NCBI RefSeq assembly: GCF_029892105.1
Contig: NZ_JARZAJ010000002.1
Location: 62,001 to 126,000 of the forward strand
Length of the DNA stretch: 64,000 bases
DNA from: Kitasatospora sp. GP82
GTDB lineage: Bacteria > Actinomycetota > Actinomycetes > Streptomycetales > Streptomycetaceae
Direction of reading: 5' to 3'
Made by a program: the position numbers and the translations under genes. Position 1 is the stretch's first letter; each line of letters begins with the position of its first letter. This document shows positions 42,648 to 50,979 of this stretch, piece by piece. Under the pieces are notes generated by a model. It saw nothing but the letters and a program-made list of their open reading frames with translations. It was not told the DNA's origin and made no database searches.

Positions 42648-43718
42648 GTGGTTACCGGGGCAAGGCAACCTGCCGATACGGCAGACGAGATGACCATCGC
42701 ACCTGAGCACCCGTCCGAAGGCAGGACATCCGCCGGGAGCGGGACGCCCGCCCGGGCCGGCGCCCGGCGGCGGATCGGCTCGCTGGAAGTGGTGGTCGTC
42801 GGTCTGGCGGGGCTGCTGGTCGCGCAGCGGCTGTCGGGCGGCTGGACGGGACCGCCGTGGTTGCAGGCGTGGACCACGGTGTTCGTGGCGATCTGCGTGC
42901 AGGCGCTGCCGTTCCTGCTGTTCGGCACGCTGCTCTCGGCCGCGATCGCGGCCTTCGTCCCGGCCTCGTTCCTCCAGCGGGCGCTGCCGCGCAACCCGGT
43001 GCTCGCGGTACCGGTCGCGGGTGTGGCGGGGGTGGTGCTGCCGGGCTGCGAGTGCGCGTCGGTACCGGTGGCGGACCGGCTGATCGCGCGCGGGGTGGCT
43101 CCGGCGGCGGCGCTGGCCTTTCTGCTCTCCTCGCCCGCGATCAACCCGGTGGTGCTGGCCGCGACCGCGGTCGCCTTCCGGGGGCATCCGGAGATGGTGC
43201 TGGCCCGGTTCCTCGCCTCGCTGGCGACCGCCGTGGCCATGGGGCTGCTCTGGGCGCGTTTCGGTCGGCCCGAGTGGCTCCGGCCCCGGGCCCGGCGCGA
43301 ACCGCCACCGGGGACCGGCCGTCTCGCGGTGTTCCGTTCGACGCTGGAGCACGATCTGCTGCACGCGGGCGGGTTCCTGGTGATCGGCGGGATCACGGCG
43401 GCCACCCTCAATGTGCTGGTCCCCCGGGACGTCCTGAAGGGCGCAGCGGGCGTGCCCGGGGTGTCCGTCCTGGTGCTGGCACTGCTCGCGGTGGTGCTGG
43501 CGGTCTGTTCGGAGGCGGACGCCTTCGTGGCGGCGAGCCTGAGCGTCTTCCCTCCCTCGGCGCGGCTGGCCTTCATGGTGGTCGGGCCCATGGTCGACAC
43601 CAAACTGATCGCCCTGCAGGCGGGCACCTTCGGGCGGGCGTTCGCATGGCGCTTCTCCTCGGCCACCTTCCTGGTCGCGGTGGTGTCCTCGACGCTGCTG
43701 GGATGGTGGCTGCTGTGA
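42648..43718 (+). CDS. YraQ/DUF318-family (UPF0718) permease
   Basis: A 356-aa protein with 8-9 membrane helices and the family's Cys motifs: VVLPGCECASVPVADRL and VLAVCSEADAFVAASLS, the latter pair thought to handle metal or sulfur species. GTG at 42648 lies 6 nt after a TACACT (-10-like, 42636-42641), consistent with leaderless translation; ATG at 42690 is the alternative. It is translationally coupled to the next gene (GTGA), forming the usual YraQ/TIGR03943 pair. Confidence 0.92.
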   Translation: MVTGARQPADTADEMTIAPEHPSEGRTSAGSGTPARAGARRRIGSLEVVVVGLAGLLVAQRLSGGWTGPPWLQAWTTVFVAICVQALPFLLFGTLLSAAIAAFVPASFLQRALPRNPVLAVPVAGVAGVVLPGCECASVPVADRLIARGVAPAAALAFLLSSPAINPVVLAATAVAFRGHPEMVLARFLASLATAVAMGLLWARFGRPEWLRPRARREPPPGTGRLAVFRSTLEHDLLHAGGFLVIGGITAATLNVLVPRDVLKGAAGVPGVSVLVLALLAVVLAVCSEADAFVAASLSVFPPSARLAFMVVGPMVDTKLIALQAGTFGRAFAWRFSSATFLVAVVSSTLLGWWLL

Positions 43719-44521
43719 GGCGCGAGGTACAGGCGATTCTGCTGGTGCTGCTGGGGACGGCGCTGCTGCGGATCTCGCTCTTCAGCGATGCCTATCTCCG
43801 CTACGTCCGGGCGGGGCTGCGGCCGTACCTGGTCGCGACCGGGGTGGCGCTGGTGCTGCTCGGCGTGGTCAGCGCGGTCGCCGCTGTACGCGCCATGAGC
43901 GGTGCGGCGGCGGCGACCGGCGATCCGGACGGCCACGCGGACGGCCCGGGCCACGGACAGCCCGGCGACCACAGCGACCACGACCACCACGGGCACCATG
44001 ACCACCACGGGCACCACGGCGGGCCCCGGATCGCCTGGCTGCTGACGCTGCCGGTGCTGGCCATCGTCCTGATCACGCCCCCGGCGCTGGGCACGTACAC
44101 CGCGCAGCGGTCGGAGAGCACCGCGACCAAGCCCGCCTCCGCCGACGCCGCGTTCCCGCCGCTGCCGACCGGGGACCCGCTGGTCATGGCGCTGGGCTCG
44201 TTCGACGCCCGCGCGGTCTGGGACACCTCCGCGGCGCTGCGCGGCCGCCGGGTCAAGCTCACCGGCTTCGCCACGCCGAAGAAGGGTGGCGGCTGGTACC
44301 TCACCAGGCTGACCATCAGCTGCTGTGCCGCCGATGCCCTGGCCTCCAAGGTGGAGATCCGCGGCCCGTACGCGAGCACCGAAGCGCCGCCGCAGGGCTC
44401 CTGGGTGGAGGTGGTCGGCACCTGGCAACCGGACGGGCAGACGGCCCAGCCCGATACGATTCCGGCGCTGACGGCCACGCAGCTCACCCGCATCCCCGAG
44501 CCCCGGAACCCGTACGAGTGA
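43715..44521 (+). CDS. TIGR03943-family putative permease subunit
   Basis: A 268-aa protein: two N-terminal TM helices (QAILLVLLGTALLRISLF, YLVATGVALVLLGVVSAVAA), a His/Asp-rich loop (HSDHDHHGHHDHHGHHGG, ~residues 80-97) that could bind metal ions, a third helix, and a C-terminal domain with LTRLTISCCAADA and GSWVEVVGTW. The start GTG overlaps the stop of the upstream permease. The pair is conserved in actinobacteria and proposed to be a metal (zinc/cobalt-type) transporter; the His loop supports but does not prove this. Confidence 0.9.
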   Translation: MRREVQAILLVLLGTALLRISLFSDAYLRYVRAGLRPYLVATGVALVLLGVVSAVAAVRAMSGAAAATGDPDGHADGPGHGQPGDHSDHDHHGHHDHHGHHGGPRIAWLLTLPVLAIVLITPPALGTYTAQRSESTATKPASADAAFPPLPTGDPLVMALGSFDARAVWDTSAALRGRRVKLTGFATPKKGGGWYLTRLTISCCAADALASKVEIRGPYASTEAPPQGSWVEVVGTWQPDGQTAQPDTIPALTATQLTRIPEPRNPYE

Positions 44522-44661
44522 CCGCATACGATCAACGGTGACAGCGTGAGCGGGCCGATCTGTTCCAGGATTGCGACAGAAAGCTCAAAGAGTTCTCATC
44601 ATTGCGCAGTAATACTGGCCACCGAAACATCATCTGACTGTTGTTCTGAGAATCGGGGGCC

Positions 44662-45918
44662 ATGACGGTGCGGACTGCTCGCGGCGCGGTCGTCCTACTC
44701 GCGGCAGGGGTCGTCGCGGCCCTCGCCCTGGCACCGGGAGGCCACGACTCCAAGGACAGACCGACCGCCGCCGACGGTGCCACTCCCGGCCAGAGCCAGA
44801 GCCCCGGCCAGAGTGCCGACCCCAGCCCGAGCCCCTCGGCCAGCTGGGACGGCAAGGTGAAGGTGATCGGCGACGGCTCCACCTCCGACACCGGTCCACA
44901 GCCCAAGCAGCCCAAGGCCGAGAAGCTGAAGCCCGGGGAGAAGCCACCGCAGTTCGTGGTGTTCTCCTGGGACGGTGCGCTGGAGAACGACGACCACCTG
45001 TTCTCGCGCTTCCGCAAGCTGGGCGAGGAGAACAACGCCCAGATGACGTTCTTCCTGAGCGGCATCTACACCCTGCCCAACTCCAAGCGCGCGCTCTACC
45101 ACCCGCCGCAGCACGACGTCGGCACCGCCGCCATCGACTTCCCCACCGACGCCCACATCAAGGACACCCTGGAGCAGGTACGCCAGGCCTGGCTGGACGG
45201 GGACGAGATAGGCACCCACTTCAACGGCCACTTCTGCGGCACCAAGGGCGGCGGCGACTGGAGCACCCAGGAGTGGCAGAGCGAGCTCGACCAGGCCGTC
45301 TCCTTCGTGACCAACTGGAAGACCAACACCGGTTTCAAGGACGTCCCGCCGCTGCCCTTCGACTACCGCAAGGAGCTGGTGGGCGGCCGCGCGCCCTGCC
45401 TGGAGGGTCAGAACACCCTGCTCCCCGCCGAGAAGGCGTCCGGCTGGCGGTACGACGCCAGCAACCCGGGCGATTTCCAGGTCTGGCCGTCGAAGAAGAA
45501 CGGCATCTGGAACTTCCCCCTGCAACTGCTGCCCTACCCCGGAAAGCCCGTCCAGGTCCTGTCGATGGACTTCAACTTCCTTGCCAACCAGTCGGGTGAC
45601 AACACCAAGGGCGACCCGAAGAAGTACGACGCCTGGGAGAAGGAGACCCGCAACGGGTACCTCAACGGCTTCGAACGGGTCTACAACGGCAGCCGGGCAC
45701 CGCTGTTCATCGGAAACCACTTCGAGACCTGGAACGGCGGCATCTACATGCAGGCCATCGAGGACGTGATGAAGAGCGTCTGCAAGCGGGACGGCGTCCG
45801 CTGCGTCTCCTTCCGCCAGCTCTCCGACTGGCTGGACGCCCAGGACCCCAAGGTGCTCGACAAGCTGCGCCAGCTCGACCCCGGGCAGCCTGCCGACTGG
45901 TCACGTCTCGTCAAGTAG
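44662..45918 (+). CDS. Secreted polysaccharide-deacetylase-like protein
   Basis: A 418-aa protein with an N-terminal signal/anchor helix (GAVVLLAAGVVAALALAPGG), a Ser/Pro/Gln-rich linker and a C-terminal domain resembling the CE4 NodB fold: VVFSWDGALEND in the TFDDG position, EIGTHFNGHFCG in the HTxxH position, then FDYRKELVGGRAPCLEG. The second acid of TFDDG is not conserved, so catalytic activity is uncertain. GGGGG precedes the ATG. It acts outside the membrane. It is convergent with the penicillin-binding protein gene. Confidence 0.85.
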   Translation: MTVRTARGAVVLLAAGVVAALALAPGGHDSKDRPTAADGATPGQSQSPGQSADPSPSPSASWDGKVKVIGDGSTSDTGPQPKQPKAEKLKPGEKPPQFVVFSWDGALENDDHLFSRFRKLGEENNAQMTFFLSGIYTLPNSKRALYHPPQHDVGTAAIDFPTDAHIKDTLEQVRQAWLDGDEIGTHFNGHFCGTKGGGDWSTQEWQSELDQAVSFVTNWKTNTGFKDVPPLPFDYRKELVGGRAPCLEGQNTLLPAEKASGWRYDASNPGDFQVWPSKKNGIWNFPLQLLPYPGKPVQVLSMDFNFLANQSGDNTKGDPKKYDAWEKETRNGYLNGFERVYNGSRAPLFIGNHFETWNGGIYMQAIEDVMKSVCKRDGVRCVSFRQLSDWLDAQDPKVLDKLRQLDPGQPADWSRLVK

Positions 45919-45934
45919 CCCTTCCGCCCGCACC

Positions 45935-48070
45935 TCAGCGGCCCTTTCCGACGGACTTCGTATAGGCGGTCCAGATCCCGGTCGGGAGCGCGGAGTCCGG
46001 GGTGGCCGAGTCCGCCCCGCCGACTCCCTCCAGCGGAAGCAGCTTCAGGTCCTTCGGATCCATCCGGAAGACCGCGACGGCCGTGGACGACTGACCGTCG
46101 TAGCCGACGAACCAGCCGGCCGTACGGTCCGGGGTGGTACCGGTCTTCCCGGCCACCTCGGACCCGGCCGCGCCCGCCGCGCGAGCGCTCCCGTTACGGA
46201 CCGCGCCCTTGAGCGCGTCGTCCACCTGGCCGGCGACCTTGGGACTGAGCACCTGGACGGAGGACGGCAGGCTCAGGGCGATCGGATCGCCGTTCCGGGT
46301 GATCCTGAGCACCGAGTACGGGTCCGTGTGGTGGCCGCCGGCGCCGAAAGCGGCGTAGGCGTCGGCGGTCCGCACCGCACTGGGCGTGGAGTTGCCGAGC
46401 GCGAAGGCCGGTACCAACTCGCCCATACTGTCCGGCAGCAGGCCCAGATCACCGGCCGTCTTCCGGACCCGGTCCAGGCCGACATCCATCCCGAGCTGCA
46501 TCATCGGCCCGTTGACGGACTGCTCGACGGAGGTCCGCAGACTGACCGGACCCCAGTCCTTCTTCCCGTCGTTGGCCGACTTCACGATCTTCCCGTCCCG
46601 CCCCCAGTACGGTCCCTCCGGCGTCATCACGTTGGCGCCGTCGTTGCCGTTGTAGGTGGTGGTCGGGAGCACCTGGGTCCGGCCGCCGTCACGCTGGCGC
46701 TGGACTCCCTGGTCGAGCCCGGCGGCGTACACGAACGGCATGAAGGCCGAACCGACCGGTACGTTCGATGTGTTGGCGTTGTTGAAGCCCTGCTTCAGAT
46801 AGTCGGGCCCGCCGTAGACCGCGAGGATCCGCCCGTCGGGTGCGACCGAGGCGGCTCCCACCCTGACGTGCTGATCCACCGGACGGTGCTCGGGGTCGAG
46901 GTTCTTGGTGGCGTCCTGCACGGCCGCGGTCAGCGCCGCGACCTTCGGCTTCTCGAAGGTGGTGTAGATCTGGTGGCCGCCCAGGTCGAACTGGGCGGCG
47001 GTGATGTTGGTGTGGCTCTCCACATAGGTCCTGGCCATGTCGACCAGATACCCGACCTGTCCGCCCAGCCCGGCCGCCTTCGGCGGAGCCTTCGGCTCGG
47101 GGAACACCGTGTACTTGGCGCGCTCCGCGGCCGAGAGCTTGCCGTTCTTCACCATCCGGTTCAGGATCCAGGACCACCGCTCCACAGCCCGCTGACGGTT
47201 CTCCGCACTGAGCGCCGGATCGAACTGCCCGGCCCCCTTCAGCAGGGCGGCCAGGAAGGCCCCCTCGCTCGGGTTGAGCGCGGACACGTCCTTGCCGTAG
47301 TACGCCTCGGAGGCCCGCTCGATGCCGTAGCTGCCCCGCCCGAACCAGCTGGTGTTCAGATAGCCGTCGAGGATGTCCTGCTTGCTCATCTGCCGGTCCA
47401 GCTTCACCGCGATGACGATCTCGCTGAGCTTGCGGGAGACGTCCTGCTGCTGGTTGAGGTAGATGTTCTTGACGTACTGCTGGGTGATCGTCGAACCGCC
47501 CTGGGTGTCACCACCCGTGCTCATGTTGTACACCGCGCGCGCGATTCCCGAGACGGACACCCCGGGGTCGGAGTAGAAGGTCGCGTTCTCGGCGGAGAGC
47601 ACCGCCCACTGCACCGCGTCCGGCACCCGGTCCAGCGGCACCTCCTGCCGGTTGGTCTCCCCGATGCGCGCCATCTCCGTGCCGTCGGCCCAGTAGTAGA
47701 CGTTGTTCTGCTGGGTGGCGAAGGCATTGAGATCGTCGGGGACGTCCGTGGTCAGGTAGAACCAGCCCACGAATCCGGTCAGCGCGGCGACACCGGTGAG
47801 CAGCACCACGACCAGCTGCCGCCACGAGGGCAGCCAGCGGCGCACACCGCGCCGGCCACGGCGCGGGTAGTCCGGCCGCAGCCGGCGCCGCCTCCGCCGG
47901 CGCGGCTCGGCGAGCGCGTCCGGCGCAGCCGCCGGCCCGGCAGGCCCGTCGGCCGCAGCGGCCGACGCCCCGCCGGGTATCTCCTCCTCGGCCCCGCCAC
48001 CTGGGTGAGCACGCACAGTCCGGTCTCCGATTCGGTCGTGGGACGAACTCCTCCACAGACTGAGACGCAT
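45935..48070 (-). CDS. Class A penicillin-binding protein with Met in place of the SxxK lysine
   Basis: A 711-aa bifunctional-type PBP: a long Arg/Pro-rich cytoplasmic tail, TM helix (LVVVLLTGVAALTGFVGWFY), GT51 domain with SAENATFYSDPGVS and GGSTITQQYVKNIYL, and a transpeptidase domain. The transpeptidase has SVN (SVEQSVNGPM) and KTG (VAGKTGTTPD), but the first motif reads VGSAFMPFVYAAGL: Ser-x-x-Met where SxxK is expected (codon ATG for AAG). Glycan polymerisation should be intact; cross-linking is doubtful. It makes peptidoglycan at the outer face of the membrane. Confidence 0.94.
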   Translation of the reverse strand: MRLSLWRSSSHDRIGDRTVRAHPGGGAEEEIPGGASAAAADGPAGPAAAPDALAEPRRRRRRRLRPDYPRRGRRGVRRWLPSWRQLVVVLLTGVAALTGFVGWFYLTTDVPDDLNAFATQQNNVYYWADGTEMARIGETNRQEVPLDRVPDAVQWAVLSAENATFYSDPGVSVSGIARAVYNMSTGGDTQGGSTITQQYVKNIYLNQQQDVSRKLSEIVIAVKLDRQMSKQDILDGYLNTSWFGRGSYGIERASEAYYGKDVSALNPSEGAFLAALLKGAGQFDPALSAENRQRAVERWSWILNRMVKNGKLSAAERAKYTVFPEPKAPPKAAGLGGQVGYLVDMARTYVESHTNITAAQFDLGGHQIYTTFEKPKVAALTAAVQDATKNLDPEHRPVDQHVRVGAASVAPDGRILAVYGGPDYLKQGFNNANTSNVPVGSAFMPFVYAAGLDQGVQRQRDGGRTQVLPTTTYNGNDGANVMTPEGPYWGRDGKIVKSANDGKKDWGPVSLRTSVEQSVNGPMMQLGMDVGLDRVRKTAGDLGLLPDSMGELVPAFALGNSTPSAVRTADAYAAFGAGGHHTDPYSVLRITRNGDPIALSLPSSVQVLSPKVAGQVDDALKGAVRNGSARAAGAAGSEVAGKTGTTPDRTAGWFVGYDGQSSTAVAVFRMDPKDLKLLPLEGVGGADSATPDSALPTGIWTAYTKSVGKGR

Positions 48071-48176
48071 CGGGATATGCGCAGCGTTACCGATACGCGT
48101 GTGATCAGCGTCATACCGCGCGCCGGTCGACCCGGCTGTACAGGGAAAACGTCACCCCGGGCGCACCGGAGAACCG

Positions 48177-49667
48177 TCAGACGAGCAGGTCCGGATCGGT
48201 GACGGGGGTCCTCCCGGCCCTGCTGCCCTGACGGCGGAAACGGGCCGCAAGTGCCTCGATCCGCGCGTCCACCTCCGCCGCGTCCCGCGCTTCCTTGTCG
48301 GCATCGGCCTGATGGAGCGCCTTGATGCGTTCGCGGTACTCATGTTCCAGCCGTTGCCGCCGCAGCTCCGCCTCGATCACGCCGTGGCGCTCCTCCAGGT
48401 CCTTCTGAGCGTTGTGGACGCTCTCGTCCGCCGCCAGCTGCCGTGCCACCCGCCGGTCGTAGGCGGTGGTCCCGTTCATCACCTTGACCAGGACCGGGAG
48501 GCAGTCGAGGACGATCAGCAGCAGGCGGAGCAGCCACTCGTTCACCCGGACGGTCAGGCTCCGATCGGCCAGCCGCTGAAGCGCGCTGCCCTCCTCCAGG
48601 ATGTCGATCCGGCCCTGGGTGGCCTTCCTGGCCGCCACCGCCTTGTCGATCTCCGCGCTGACCTGCTCGGTGTACGTCCGGGTAGCCGTGCCGGCATCGC
48701 CGATGAGTGTGATCACCTGAGCATCCAGAGCATCCAGCTTCTGTTGCTGCTCGGCGTACTTGGCCGTCGTCCGGTCCGCTTCCTCCCGGTCCCGCAGGCA
48801 GTTGGGCCCCTCCCCTGCTCGTCCCGTGGTGCCGGTGACCGGCCTTCCCGTGCACTCGTCGTGGGAGAGAGCCTCCTTCTCGTCCTTCTGCTTCTTCAGA
48901 TCCGCGACAACGGCCTTGAGCTTGTCCCGTTCGGCGGTGGCATCCGTGAGTCGCTGCTGCGCACCGAGCGGCGGGTTCCGCACGGTGACCGGGTTGTCCA
49001 GGCACTCGCCCGTGCTCAGCCGCTCCCCGGAGTACGGATTGCAGCGGTGCAACCGGTCCTGGAAGTCGCCGATGTCCTTCAGCCGCTGCTCCTGGACCTC
49101 CTGGTGGATGGCCGGCTGGAACACTCGGAGAACGAGTGGCTCCGCGATGAACAGCCCCATCAGGACGGAGAGCGCAAGCCGGGGCAGGAGCACCCGCCAC
49201 AGACCCCCGGTCACCCGCCCGTGGGAGCTGGTGATCAGCAGACCGTCCAGGCACATGATGGCCCAGGCCCACACCAGGGCCGGCAGAAGCAGCAGATACC
49301 AGGACACGCCCAGGAACCGGTTCATCGCGCTCAGCAGCGAAGCTCCGGCAAAGACACCGGTGTTGATGACGATCAGGCCGACCCAGGTGTACCGACGCCG
49401 CTCCTCCGGCACCCAGTCCAGGATGTCCTCGTCCACGCCCGCGATCCTGCGGATGCGGCGGCCGAGCGGACCGGACGGCGGTGCGGGGCGGACCAGCAAC
49501 GGCGGCATGACCAGCACGTCGGGCCTGTCCTCGCCGCCACCGAACAGCGTTCCGGCGAAGGGCGGCTGCTCTCCGTCCCGAGAAGGCTCCACGGCCGGAA
49601 TCTGCTCACCGGCAGGTCCGGAAGGAGAGTCCGGAGCCTCAGGGCCCAGCCGAAGCTCAGTCGTCAT
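48177..49667 (-). CDS. DUF4407 membrane protein with coiled coil
   Basis: A 496-aa protein: a Pro-rich N-terminus, then IAGVDEDILDWVPEERRRYT (a DUF4407 hallmark), three closely spaced TM helices (~residues 95-185), a large external or cytoplasmic coiled-coil segment with Cys pairs (LHRCNPYSGERLSTGECLDN, HDECTGRP, PNCLRDREEAD), a fourth TM helix (VNEWLLRLLLIVLDCLPVLV, ~405) and a C-terminal coiled coil. It is the last gene of a four-gene overlapping operon (11-bp overlap with the SPFH-like gene). It is a candidate membrane-acting component of the conflict-like cluster. Confidence 0.9.
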   Translation of the reverse strand: MTTELRLGPEAPDSPSGPAGEQIPAVEPSRDGEQPPFAGTLFGGGEDRPDVLVMPPLLVRPAPPSGPLGRRIRRIAGVDEDILDWVPEERRRYTWVGLIVINTGVFAGASLLSAMNRFLGVSWYLLLLPALVWAWAIMCLDGLLITSSHGRVTGGLWRVLLPRLALSVLMGLFIAEPLVLRVFQPAIHQEVQEQRLKDIGDFQDRLHRCNPYSGERLSTGECLDNPVTVRNPPLGAQQRLTDATAERDKLKAVVADLKKQKDEKEALSHDECTGRPVTGTTGRAGEGPNCLRDREEADRTTAKYAEQQQKLDALDAQVITLIGDAGTATRTYTEQVSAEIDKAVAARKATQGRIDILEEGSALQRLADRSLTVRVNEWLLRLLLIVLDCLPVLVKVMNGTTAYDRRVARQLAADESVHNAQKDLEERHGVIEAELRRQRLEHEYRERIKALHQADADKEARDAAEVDARIEALAARFRRQGSRAGRTPVTDPDLLV

Positions 49668-50979
49668 CTTCTTCCCTCAGCACGTCCGAGTTCTCGTATG
49701 CCAGGCGCTTGCGCTCTGCCGCAGGGCCCTCCAGCGCCTCCGGTTGCTCCGGCGCCGGACCCAGCTCCTGCTGTGCTTCGAAGCCTCCGAGTTCAGGCGT
49801 GGTGATCAGCTTCGCCAGCAGCCGCTCGAAGTCGACGGGCGCCTGGTCGCCGTAACCTCGCTTGAAGAGTTCACGGACGACCTCCAGGGTCGTGGTCCGG
49901 TCCCACTGCAGGTCCGCACGGCGGCCTGCGTCCAGCTCCTTCTCCAGCTCACGGTCCAGCGCCTCCCGCTCCTTCTGGTCGGACCTGATCCGTTCCTCCA
50001 GCTCCTTCCTGCGCTGCTGCTTCTGCTCGATCAGCTCCTGCTTCCGCTCCCAGCGCCGATCCGCCAGTTCCCGGCGGTCCTCGCGCTTGAGCGCCGCCTT
50101 CGCCTGCAACTGCGCCAGCACGTCTGCGGTGGTCATCTCCCCCGATGCCTGTGCCAGGTAGGCCGCCGCCTCCGGGCTGTCACCGATCAGCCGGTGCAAC
50201 TGGGCGGTCTGGCGGAGCCGGAACTCCTGCTCCTCCCTCGCCAGCAGCTGCTCATGGGTCTGGTTGTCCAGGTCCCGATCCTGGTCGAACCTGCGCTGGT
50301 CCTCCTGGATCTCCTGGTCCTGCTGCTGCCGCTGGACGTCCAGGGTGTGGTTCTGCTGCTGCTTCTCGTAGGCGAGGACATTGGTGCGGTCCTGGTCACG
50401 CCGCTGCCGCTGGAAGCCGATCAGCTCGTCCGGCTCCAGTACCTCGACGCTGGCGAGCGAGACGACCAGGCCGGGAATGTGCGGCGGCACCTCCGCCGTG
50501 TACGCCATCACCTGGGCGTTGACGTTCCGCCGGACGGTGGTGATCTGGCCGATCCGGTAGTCCAGACCGAGCTCGAAGAACCGCTTGTGCCTGCGCAGGT
50601 ACGCCAGCAGTGACCGCTGCGCATCGTCCTGCCCTTCCGTGACGACCACGGCCGGGTCGATCACGGAGCAGAGGAAGGTCACCTCGACGGTGAACTCCGC
50701 CGCCTCGGCCGACGGGATGCTGAGCTGCACCGTCACCGGGGCGTTCCGTCGTAGATCGACCACACTCACGTGGTCGGCGGCGACCAGTTGCTCGTCGTCC
50801 AGCCTCCGCCGGCCGGTGTCCAGCACCTGTCGGCCCGCCACCCGGTAGACGAGGACCTCGTGCCCTGCCACCAGGGGGAGTTCCTCCGGCGATCGCCGAC
50901 GGGTGCCGAGGCCGAACGGGCCGCGCTTGGGCGGGTCGGCCAACGGGCGCTGCTCGACGACGGGATACGGCTTGATCAT
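49657..50979 (-). CDS. SPFH/band-7-like protein with long coiled coil
   Basis: A 440-aa protein. Residues ~40-205 look like an SPFH/PHB domain (EVLVYRVAGRQVLDTGRRRL, AEFTVEVTFLCSVIDPAVVV, VPPHIPGLVVSLASVEVLEP), ~210-375 is a highly charged Gln/Glu/Arg coiled coil, and the tail is acidic. No TM segment. SPFH proteins form oligomeric membrane-microdomain scaffolds. The start overlaps the NTPase stop (ATGA) and the end overlaps the DUF4407 gene, so stoichiometry is probably coupled. The SPFH call rests on pattern and length, not a profile search. Confidence 0.7.
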   Translation of the reverse strand: MIKPYPVVEQRPLADPPKRGPFGLGTRRRSPEELPLVAGHEVLVYRVAGRQVLDTGRRRLDDEQLVAADHVSVVDLRRNAPVTVQLSIPSAEAAEFTVEVTFLCSVIDPAVVVTEGQDDAQRSLLAYLRRHKRFFELGLDYRIGQITTVRRNVNAQVMAYTAEVPPHIPGLVVSLASVEVLEPDELIGFQRQRRDQDRTNVLAYEKQQQNHTLDVQRQQQDQEIQEDQRRFDQDRDLDNQTHEQLLAREEQEFRLRQTAQLHRLIGDSPEAAAYLAQASGEMTTADVLAQLQAKAALKREDRRELADRRWERKQELIEQKQQRRKELEERIRSDQKEREALDRELEKELDAGRRADLQWDRTTTLEVVRELFKRGYGDQAPVDFERLLAKLITTPELGGFEAQQELGPAPEQPEALEGPAAERKRLAYENSDVLREEDDD

